Origin: Lacrimispora sp. 210928-DFI.3.58
GTDB taxonomy: Bacteria > Bacillota > Clostridia > Lachnospirales > Lachnospiraceae
NCBI RefSeq assembly: GCF_020554865.1
Contig: NZ_JAJCIC010000029.1
Location: 1 to 57,102, forward strand
Reading direction: 5' to 3'
Length of the DNA stretch: 57,102 nucleotides
Within the stretch, counting starts at the first letter, position 1. Each line of letters opens with the position of its first letter. The notes beneath the pieces were generated by a model. The model worked only from the letters and a program-made list of their open reading frames with translations, made no database searches and was not told the origin of the DNA. Made by a program: the position numbers and the translations under genes. Below are positions 50,678 through 57,102 of this stretch, in pieces.

Positions 50678-52636
50678 TCACGGCAGACGCCCGTAACAAT
50701 AGAAATGCTGCTGCCAATAACTCGAATTGAGGTTGGTGTAAGAAATAGGGTCGCCACAGTGCAACATCACGGAATTGCCCACATAAATACCGACGTGGGA
50801 AACGCCGGGGGTGTCGTAAGTGCCGACGAAAAATACAAGGTCGCCGGGCTTGGCCTGCTCCGGGGAAACAGGGGTACAGATATTGCAAAGGCCCTGTGCG
50901 CCCAGCCGTCCCACGTCCCATCCGCTGTGATTGATTACCCAGCTCACAAAGCCGCTGCAATCAAAGCTGGTGCTGGGAGAGCTGCCGCCCCACACATAAG
51001 GATAACCCACATACTTTTCCGCCTCGGCCATCATTGCGGCAAAGGTGGCGTCCTCCAAAGCCTCCGGGGGAATGTCGTAATAGGTCGGCTCCTTGACGGT
51101 GGAAGCGTTGGGATAGGTGCCGTTTGGGAACAGGTCAGGCCGGTTGCCCAGCGTGTGCATATACACCGCATACAGGCTCATTTGTTCCTCGCCCATGATG
51201 TAAACAGGCAGATGGGACATATCGAAGTTTTCCAGCTTCACGTTGCAGATGTAGTAGGTGTAGGGAACTTGCACGGTGTAGGTGTTGCCCTCGCTGTCCG
51301 TCCGGGTTTCGGTGCGGTATCGGGTTTCGGTTTCAATGGTTTGTGTCAGGGTGTATTGCTTCTCAAAGAGCATGGCAAGGTCGCCTTGCACGTCGCCCAG
51401 CGTATAGATGCCCTCATGCAGCGCCGACAGGATGGAAGTCAGCACATAGGGGTCATGGCCGATCTCGTCCAGATCGAAACGGTATTCGTCATAGCCGGGG
51501 TGCAGGCTTTCGTAGTGGTCGATCTCGTACTGCAAATCGGCCTCCATGTCCGCATAGGCGGCTTCGGCCCCCAGCATATCGCTGTCCTCGGACAGATAGG
51601 ACGTGGCCGCCACGCCGGTTCCGGCGCTGCCGAACATGGCCGTACAGGATTGCAGGCCGCCCATAATCAGCATGAGCATAAGGCCCACGCCGCCGATCAG
51701 CAGCACACCTTTCCAGTGCCGAGCCACAAAGGACGCGGCCTGTTTGCTTTTCTCGGCGGCTTTCTTGGCGGCTGTGGCGGTGGTTTTGGTGGCGCTGGCT
51801 GCGCCCTGTGCCGTCTGGCCCGCCGCCCGTGCTGCCTTGGCATAGTCCCGCTTGATTTTCTGTTTCTGCCAGAACCGGGCCACCGGGTTTTTCACCGCCT
51901 GCGCCATTTCCGGGTTGTCCCGCAAGGATTTCTGGTAGATGTACTCCGCATTGGCGGCAATGGCCTTTTTCTCGGCCTTGGCTGCGGCCCGGTAGGGTTT
52001 GAGCTTATGACGCCGGATGCCGCTGCGGATGGCTTTTCCCGCTTGGCGCTCGGCAAGTTCTTCTCCCTTATGGCCGCCCTCGACGCCCACATTCTCATGC
52101 TCAACCTCATGGATTTTTCCATGCAGATACAGGCCCGCTTCCTCCATCGGACGGCTGGCCGGGTTGGGTTTGAGCTTGGGGGCCGGTTTCTCCACCTTGT
52201 CAAAATGCAGCTTGGTTTTGGCCTTGCCCTTGGCCTCGTCATAGACGGTTTCCGTGGTGACGACGCGCTTTTTCGGCAGGGCTTCTTTGGCTGCGTCCAG
52301 CTTATCCGCCCGCTTTTCCGCCTTGTGGACGTACTTGGAAAGGGCGGGATCGGCCCGTTCCTCGGCGGTAAATTGCAGGCGGGACGCGGGGCCGGTGGCC
52401 TGCGCCGCCGTATTCGCGCCATCCTTGGCGGCCCGCTTCGCCTTGCTGCGCTCCCGGATGTCCCCGGCACGTTCCAGCACCTTTTCAGCGGTGCCGCCCG
52501 GCTCGGCTGCGGAATAGTCCTGTTCGGCCTCCCGGCTGGAAATGTTGATGCTCTCGCCGGTGGTCTGGTTATCCAGCGTCAGGCCGTCGCGGGTCATGTG
52601 CTGCGTCACCTTGTCACGGGGTTTCAACTGCTTCAT
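50678..52636 (-). CDS. NlpC/P60 cell-wall hydrolase of the conjugation module (CD1108-like)
   Basis: 652 residues behind AAGGAGGTGACG. A long basic, Ala/Lys-rich cytoplasmic N-terminus (about 1-310), one membrane helix (VLLIGGVGLMLMLIMGG), a middle extracellular domain, and a C-terminal NlpC/P60 (C40) peptidase with catalytic Cys in TSFDCSGFVSW and His in GVSHVGIYVG. It opens peptidoglycan for the conjugation channel, the role of VirB1-like enzymes. Confidence 0.88.
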   Translation of the reverse strand: MKQLKPRDKVTQHMTRDGLTLDNQTTGESINISSREAEQDYSAAEPGGTAEKVLERAGDIRERSKAKRAAKDGANTAAQATGPASRLQFTAEERADPALSKYVHKAEKRADKLDAAKEALPKKRVVTTETVYDEAKGKAKTKLHFDKVEKPAPKLKPNPASRPMEEAGLYLHGKIHEVEHENVGVEGGHKGEELAERQAGKAIRSGIRRHKLKPYRAAAKAEKKAIAANAEYIYQKSLRDNPEMAQAVKNPVARFWQKQKIKRDYAKAARAAGQTAQGAASATKTTATAAKKAAEKSKQAASFVARHWKGVLLIGGVGLMLMLIMGGLQSCTAMFGSAGTGVAATSYLSEDSDMLGAEAAYADMEADLQYEIDHYESLHPGYDEYRFDLDEIGHDPYVLTSILSALHEGIYTLGDVQGDLAMLFEKQYTLTQTIETETRYRTETRTDSEGNTYTVQVPYTYYICNVKLENFDMSHLPVYIMGEEQMSLYAVYMHTLGNRPDLFPNGTYPNASTVKEPTYYDIPPEALEDATFAAMMAEAEKYVGYPYVWGGSSPSTSFDCSGFVSWVINHSGWDVGRLGAQGLCNICTPVSPEQAKPGDLVFFVGTYDTPGVSHVGIYVGNSVMLHCGDPISYTNLNSSYWQQHFYCYGRLP

Positions 52637-52657
52637 AGGGCGTCACCTCCTTGCCTG

Positions 52658-55057
52658 TCATACTGTTTCGCCCTCACCTAACCGGGTCGTCATAATCTTG
52701 TAGAGCTGGCTGCGCTGCGGGATGGGGTTGCGGAACGGCAGGATCACATTTTCATAGATCAAAAGCCCCTCGCCGGGTTCGGAATTGTCCACATACCGTA
52801 ATTGCTGCGGGGAAATGTTCAATCGCTCCGCAAGGATACGCCGGTCGCCGGACGCCTGATTGAGCAGGCAAATGAAGTCGCTGTTTTCCAGAATGTTTTC
52901 GATCTCCGGGGAAGAAAGCAGGTCTTTGACGTTCTGGGTCGCCCCGGTCGGGATGCCGCCCCATTTTCTGAACCGCTTCCAAATCTCGCAGGAGAAAGCT
53001 GCCGTCTGTTCCTCTCGCAAAAGCAAATGGAACTCGTCGCAGAAGTACCACGTCGCCTTGCCTTGGCTGCGGTTTTGGGTCACACGGCCCCAAATCTGGT
53101 CTTGGACAATGAGCATCCCCAGCTTTTTGAGTTGTTTTCCCAGCTCTTTAATATCAAAGGCCACAATGCGGTTCTCGATGTTGACATTGGTACGGTGGTT
53201 AAAGACGTTCAGGCTGCCGTTTACATACAGGTCAAGGGCCTGCGCCACACGGTCAGCCTCCGGGATATGCTGGTCTAACAGGGCTTTATGCAGGTCGGAA
53301 AGGATCGGCATATTCTCCGGGCGGGGGTCTGCCAGATAAGGCCGGTAGATCACCTGCACGGCCCGGTCAATGACCGTCTTTTCAATGGCTTCCAGCCCGT
53401 TCTTGCCGCCCATGACAAGCTCACAGAACGACAGCACGAAATCACTTTTCAAGGCCAGCGGATTTTCGTCCTCGCTGTAATTCAGGTTGATGTCCAGCGG
53501 GTTCACATAGGATTTGCTGGTAGGCGACAGTTTCACCACTTGGCCGTGGAGCCGCTTCACAAGGGGATAATATTCCGCCTCTGGATCGCAGATATATACA
53601 TCGTCCGGGGTACAAAGGAACACACTGACGATCTCGGATTTACAGCTCATGGACTTGCCAGAACCGGGAGTACCCAGCTTCAAGCCGTTGGGACACCGCG
53701 CCCGTTTTCTGTCCAGCATAATCATGTTGCCGGTCTTGGCATTGACGCCGTAATACATGGCGTCGCCGCCCATGAAAAGCTCCTGTGTCACGAAAGGCAC
53801 GAACACGGCCACGCTGGAAGTCGTCAAGGAACGCTCGATCTTGATGTGGTTGGCCCCCAGCGGCAGGCTGCTCATAAGACCCTGTTCCTGCTGGTAGTCC
53901 AGACGGACAAGGGAACAGTTGTATTTCTGCGCCACGCCTGCGGCCCAAAATACATCGTTCTCCAACTTCTGCCGGGTATCAGCGGTGTTCATCACCAGAA
54001 AGGTGATCTGGAACATTCGTTCATTCCGGCTTTGCAGGGTTTTCAAAAGCTCCTTGGCGTCCTGTCCGTAGGTGGCAAGGTCGCTGGGCAGGATGTCCAT
54101 GTCGTAGCCGCTGCGGACAGCTCGTTTCTGTTCCTGTATCTTCATGGCGTCAAGGTCGGTGATCTTGCGCTTAACCGTCTTGATTGCCTCGCTCTGGTCG
54201 ATGGCCTGCACATGGAGATTGACGACAATGCCGTTTTCCGTGTTGAGGAAGTCGGCCAGCATTTCGTCCGACAGCTCCGGGGACAGGATGTTTAAGAAGC
54301 TCACGGCCCCATACTTGCCGCCCAGCCCGAACATCCGGGAATTGCCGAAACGGAACGAGGACGGGGCAATAAAATCTTTGGTGGAGAGGCCGGACGGGGC
54401 CAGCCATTTCCATTCAAATTGAAACGGCTCGGCGTCGGGGTGAAGTACCCCATGCAGCACTTCCAGACGTTCCTTGGCGTCCAGCACATGAGCCACGGCC
54501 CCCATCGTCTTGAAATAGCCCAGCAGGTCGGTTTCAATGCGGGTCAGACGGGCGCGGGCCATTTTCAGGTTGTCGGCCTCAATGGTGAATGTCAGGAACT
54601 TTCGCTTGGTGAGGCCGTTGTTGCCCCGCACAAGCTGGTCTTGCAGGATGCCGGAATACTCCGCCCGGATGTCGTCGAAGTCGTCCCCCTGCGCCTTGAT
54701 CTCAAAGCTCTTAGCGTACTGCTCGGGGTCGGTCTTGCGGTTGACAAAGGAAAGCTGGACGTGGATAGAGGCGTCCAGATAGTTGTAGAGATCGCACAGG
54801 TTTTCAAAAATAGCCGTCTTGGTGTCGGCCTGTGCAAGCTGATAGCTGATGTCGGCAAACTCGATGCACTTGCTGAACGTGTTGGCCGTCACCTTACAAA
54901 TCCCGTCCGGGTACATGGCCTGATACGGGATGCTGGCCTGTGCGGAATGGGCTTTGCCGTCGCCCTTATACTTGCGGATGATGGCCTGTATTTCCCGCTT
55001 TTCGGCGCGGGTGAGCTTTACAGGCGGCTCGTTTCTTTGCTTTTCGGACAATCGCAT
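52658..55057 (-). CDS. VirB4-like conjugation ATPase
   Basis: 799 residues behind AAAAGGAGG. The C-terminal ATPase half has Walker A GTPGSGKSMSCK and Walker B-type WYFCDEFHLLL; the N-terminal half is the VirB4/TraC-like assembly domain. It energises assembly and substrate passage of the type IV secretion system. Its start lies inside the prgI gene, with a 92-bp overlap. Confidence 0.93.
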   Translation of the reverse strand: MRLSEKQRNEPPVKLTRAEKREIQAIIRKYKGDGKAHSAQASIPYQAMYPDGICKVTANTFSKCIEFADISYQLAQADTKTAIFENLCDLYNYLDASIHVQLSFVNRKTDPEQYAKSFEIKAQGDDFDDIRAEYSGILQDQLVRGNNGLTKRKFLTFTIEADNLKMARARLTRIETDLLGYFKTMGAVAHVLDAKERLEVLHGVLHPDAEPFQFEWKWLAPSGLSTKDFIAPSSFRFGNSRMFGLGGKYGAVSFLNILSPELSDEMLADFLNTENGIVVNLHVQAIDQSEAIKTVKRKITDLDAMKIQEQKRAVRSGYDMDILPSDLATYGQDAKELLKTLQSRNERMFQITFLVMNTADTRQKLENDVFWAAGVAQKYNCSLVRLDYQQEQGLMSSLPLGANHIKIERSLTTSSVAVFVPFVTQELFMGGDAMYYGVNAKTGNMIMLDRKRARCPNGLKLGTPGSGKSMSCKSEIVSVFLCTPDDVYICDPEAEYYPLVKRLHGQVVKLSPTSKSYVNPLDINLNYSEDENPLALKSDFVLSFCELVMGGKNGLEAIEKTVIDRAVQVIYRPYLADPRPENMPILSDLHKALLDQHIPEADRVAQALDLYVNGSLNVFNHRTNVNIENRIVAFDIKELGKQLKKLGMLIVQDQIWGRVTQNRSQGKATWYFCDEFHLLLREEQTAAFSCEIWKRFRKWGGIPTGATQNVKDLLSSPEIENILENSDFICLLNQASGDRRILAERLNISPQQLRYVDNSEPGEGLLIYENVILPFRNPIPQRSQLYKIMTTRLGEGETV

Positions 55058-55403
55058 TTACCTCCTTTTCCATTTGGTGCTGCCGCATAAGGGCAGTATA
55101 GGCGTTGTCGGTTTGGTAGGGCCTTTCCTTGGGCTGGATAAAGCAGCACTGGACGATCTGCCATACCACCACTTCAAGGGGCTGGCCGTGGCGCTCATAC
55201 AGGGCCAGCAGGAAGCCCGGCAGCATGGCGAACACCATAATCAGGGCCGCCGCGCTGCCAGTCACCCGGCCCCGGAGCAAAAAATAAAGCGGGACGCCTA
55301 CGAGAAGCGCACCGCCGAAGCAGATCAGTTGCCGTTTGGTAAGGCCAAACACAATCTTGGATTTTACACGGGTCAAATCCTTTGGCACGGTCACATAAGC
55401 CAT
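54966..55403 (-). CDS. PrgI-family membrane protein
   Basis: 145 residues: MAYVTVPKDLTRVKSKIVFG start, two membrane helices (about 27-68), and a basic tail encoded across the virB4 start. It matches the PrgI/VirB3-like family and couples with VirB4 in the inner part of the secretion channel. Confidence 0.88.
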   Translation of the reverse strand: MAYVTVPKDLTRVKSKIVFGLTKRQLICFGGALLVGVPLYFLLRGRVTGSAAALIMVFAMLPGFLLALYERHGQPLEVVVWQIVQCCFIQPKERPYQTDNAYTALMRQHQMEKEVNAIVRKAKKRAACKAHPRRKAGNTGHHPQV

Positions 55404-55408
55404 TCAAA

Positions 55409-55984
55409 TCACCTCGTTTCTGATACAGTTTCTTGTGGGGTCAGGGAAAGATCACTGTCCACCTCGTTTCCCCAAACGTCCCAGCCGGGCGCTTTCTGTC
55501 TGGCAAACAGCTCCACGCGGGGCAGGTCGCCCGCCAGCTCAATGATTTTGTCACGGGTCACGTCCGGCTTTTTGCTGTGTTCCTCCACAGGGGAAATAAT
55601 AAACTGATGGACACCGGCGCTGCGGCGCTTGGGCTTGCCTCGTTTGGCAAGCAGGCAGATTTCCGCATTGCCTCTCGTCCAGTAGCCCAGCCCATAAAAC
55701 CATGTGGGGCTTTTCTTGTTGAGCTTCAACCAGACAAAGGCCACCGTCTTGAACGTAAAGCCCCATGCCCGGATCAGGCGCAGGGCTTCCGGGAGCTGCG
55801 GGAATGTGGCCCACAAAAACAGCAGACAGTCCTTTTCCGCCAGTGTTTCCACCGGCAGGGCGCACAGCTCGTCAATGCTCATGGTGGGATAGTGATGTTC
55901 CGCCGCACCTGTTTTCTTGCACTCATACCGCCACGGCGGATCGGCGTAAATGATGTGGTATCGTTTCTTTTGTACTTCCTCGAT
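55409..55984 (-). CDS. MT-A70-family adenine methyltransferase with non-standard start
   Basis: The frame encodes 191 residues if it begins at ATC (55984-55982), ten bases after AGGAGG. This includes YHIIYADPPWRYECK, whose DPPW is the catalytic motif. The only ATG (55882) would begin at MSIDELC and lose that motif. No ATG, GTG or TTG lies between the upstream stop and DPPW. The rest has the family's LFLWATFPQLPEALRLIRAW and RNAEICLLAKRG. It should methylate adenine in DNA, possibly to protect transferred DNA. It lies between prgI and the VirB6-like gene. Either ATC is used or the start was mutated. Confidence 0.75.
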   Translation of the reverse strand: MEEVQKKRYHIIYADPPWRYECKKTGAAEHHYPTMSIDELCALPVETLAEKDCLLFLWATFPQLPEALRLIRAWGFTFKTVAFVWLKLNKKSPTWFYGLGYWTRGNAEICLLAKRGKPKRRSAGVHQFIISPVEEHSKKPDVTRDKIIELAGDLPRVELFARQKAPGWDVWGNEVDSDLSLTPQETVSETR

Positions 55985-56005
55985 GGTTGGTAGTCCTCCT
56001 GTCTG

Positions 56006-56869
56006 TTAATGTGCAGTAAAGACGGCTTTCGATATGCTGCCGGTCTTGAACAGACAGAAGCAGAGTAGAACCGTGTAGCCCATACAGCCCCAAATGGCCC
56101 CGGATATATCCGCTGCCTGTCCGATTTGCTGGATCAGCACCGCATAGATGCCGACAACCACCATAATCAAAAAGGCTTGGAAGCCCAGCGCCAACAGGGA
56201 TTTCAAGTAGTTCTGGCCGACGCCGCGCCACTCCGCATTGCCCAGCGTGGCAAGGGGGATCGGCCCCAGCGCGGTCACGGCATAAATCTCAATCATTCTG
56301 CCGTAGGTCACAAGGAAAATACAGATGGAAAGAATGTTCATCGTCAGCCCCACAACAAGGGTCTGGAACCACAGGCCGAGCAGCGGCCCGATGTCCATAG
56401 CTTCCAGTTGTGCTTCAAGGTCGGGAATGAGGGTGTCAAAGTCAATGCTGGTTTCCCCGATAATCACCCCGGCGCTCTGGTTGACGACGGCTTGGGTGGC
56501 GTCGAAAACGCCCATGACGATATTCCATGTGTTCGTCACTATGAGAATGGCAAAAGCACTTTTGAAAATCCAGCGAAAAAACATGGACGTGTCAAAATCG
56601 TGCATATTGTTCTTTTCCACGATCATGTCTATCAGTTCATAGCACATGATAACGGCAAGGATCGCCGCTGCAATGGGGACGATCACCGTGTCCGACAGGG
56701 ATTGCAGCATATTGAATATGCCGCTGTTCCACGCTTGCGGCGTCGTCCCCACATCCGAGGCGATTTCCCCGACTTTCGTATTGACCGTGCTGAACAGCCC
56801 GGACAGGTTGCCCATGATGCCGTCGATTAAAATGCCTTTGATCCAATCCCCTATGAGTTCGCCTATCAT
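56006..56869 (-). CDS. VirB6/TrbL-like conjugation membrane protein
   Basis: 287 residues behind GGAGGTGAACCCAC. About six to seven membrane helices and the layout of Tn1549-type VirB6/TrbL-like proteins: TVIVPIAAAILAVIMCYELI, TALGPIPLATLGNAEWRGVG and a glycine-rich helical end. It is an integral part of the inner-membrane channel. It ends 21 bp before the methyltransferase frame begins. Confidence 0.85.
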   Translation of the reverse strand: MIGELIGDWIKGILIDGIMGNLSGLFSTVNTKVGEIASDVGTTPQAWNSGIFNMLQSLSDTVIVPIAAAILAVIMCYELIDMIVEKNNMHDFDTSMFFRWIFKSAFAILIVTNTWNIVMGVFDATQAVVNQSAGVIIGETSIDFDTLIPDLEAQLEAMDIGPLLGLWFQTLVVGLTMNILSICIFLVTYGRMIEIYAVTALGPIPLATLGNAEWRGVGQNYLKSLLALGFQAFLIMVVVGIYAVLIQQIGQAADISGAIWGCMGYTVLLCFCLFKTGSISKAVFTAH

Positions 56870-56977
56870 GTGGGTTCACCTCCTTTGCCGCGCCCTCCCG
56901 CATGGAACCGGGAGAGCGCGGCGGGGTTTCAGGATTTAACAGTTATGGTTGGGTTGGTTGGCGGACAGCCGGGCCGA

Positions 56978-57064
56978 TCAGCCCAGCAGACCAGACAGCA
57001 GGGGAACCAGAGTGACGCCGATCAGGGCAACACCACCGCCCGCGACGAGCTGTTTTATCCCCAA
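56978..57064 (-). pseudogene. Maff2-family protein, C-terminus only
   Basis: The last 28 codons match the end of the small Maff2 membrane protein (GIKQLVAGGGVALIGVTLVP then LLSGLLG). Upstream of GIKQ the frame hits a TAA at 57065-57067, and the last 35 bases of the window do not look like Maff2. Either the gene is broken there or the window end is a chimeric joint. Maff2 normally sits next to the VirB6-like gene, as here. Confidence 0.65.
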
Positions 57065-57102
57065 TTAGGTGTAAAACTCTGCTCGATGGCGGGCGGCGGC
57101 GT

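Larger units (their letters stand above)
29662..57102. mobile_element. Tn916/Tn1549-type integrative conjugative element (left part)
   Basis: The region starts at the break in hsdS and carries, in order, integrase, excisionase, regulators, a polysaccharide cargo, mobC, relaxase, accessory and antirestriction genes, topoisomerase III and a type IV secretion module (NlpC/P60, VirB4, PrgI, VirB6-like, Maff2). The coupling protein and the large helicase, usual parts of such elements, would lie beyond the window end. High-GC backbone genes alternate with AT-rich cargo. Confidence 0.9.

Noticed and set aside
50216..52681. 821-codon plus-strand ORF opposite the NlpC/P60 gene
   Set aside because: Same GC-rich shadow effect; no domain, and the minus strand has a complete peptidase gene.
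1..57102. CRISPR arrays, tRNA or rRNA genes, IS transposases
   Set aside because: No regular spaced repeats, tRNA-like cloverleaf or rRNA segment was recognised, and no transposase motif was found.

Overview
The window looks like DNA of an anaerobic gut-type Clostridia species (Oscillospiraceae/Lachnospiraceae-like). The reasons are strong AGGAGG ribosome-binding sites, sigma-A promoters, a superoxide-reductase/rubrerythrin/rubredoxin oxygen-defence set, a Kdp-plus-Ktr potassium system, and a Tn916/Tn1549-type integrative conjugative element (ICE) of the kind found in human gut Firmicutes. No rRNA, tRNA, CRISPR array or IS transposase was recognised.

Layout. (1) 1-12,100: a potassium island, almost all on the minus strand: small membrane protein, kdpF-like peptide, kdpA, kdpB, kdpC, CBS-domain protein, KtrB/TrkH channel, KtrA/TrkA gate, a membrane-anchored LysR-substrate-domain protein, kdpD, kdpE. 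(2) 12,190-14,660: a scar of an older conjugative element, made of a 3' fragment of topoisomerase III joined to an internal fragment of the large ICE helicase, both broken. (3) 14,667-24,858: a redox/thiol defence island with a thioredoxin-thioredoxin reductase fusion, superoxide reductase, a ferredoxin-rubredoxin-rubrerythrin-rubredoxin fusion, a double rubredoxin, a DUF134-NifX fusion, a Crp/Fnr-type regulator, a CoA-disulfide reductase-rhodanese fusion, two more rhodaneses, thioredoxin and a short-chain dehydrogenase. Four GTGA-N5-TCAC palindromes lie upstream of its minus-strand operons. In three of them the centre is 29 bp from the near edge of the -10 box, as expected for a class II Crp-type activator, and the regulator's recognition helix has the Crp-like R-E-x3-R pattern. 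(4) 25,000-29,661: hypothetical genes, a SLOG-type protein divergent from an XRE regulator, then hsdM and an hsdS cut off after about 100 codons. (5) 29,662-57,102: the ICE that interrupts hsdS: int, xis, an HTH protein and a sigma-like regulator, a polysaccharide cargo operon, mobC, relaxase, accessory genes, a 1547-residue antirestriction polyprotein, full-length topB, and the conjugation module (DUF4366, DUF4315, NlpC/P60, VirB4, PrgI, MT-A70 methylase, VirB6/TrbL-like, start of Maff2).

Most interesting system. The ICE cargo is a polysaccharide operon (small unknown gene, UDP-glucose dehydrogenase, hyaluronan-synthase-like GT2, GH26 lipoprotein). Just upstream is a 265-bp segment bounded by 24-nt inverted repeats (21/24 matching), next to its own tyrosine recombinase. 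The segment carries a sigma-A promoter (TTGAAA-N17-TATAAT), a ribosome-binding site, an ATG and a hairpin terminator. In the sequenced orientation the promoter points away from the operon, towards the antisense strand of the recombinase: an OFF state. If the segment is inverted on paper, the promoter faces the operon and the ATG, read through the repeat, is exactly in frame with the small upstream gene, giving a 127-codon protein. This predicts a recombinase-driven ON/OFF switch of transcription and translation start for an ICE-borne surface polysaccharide.
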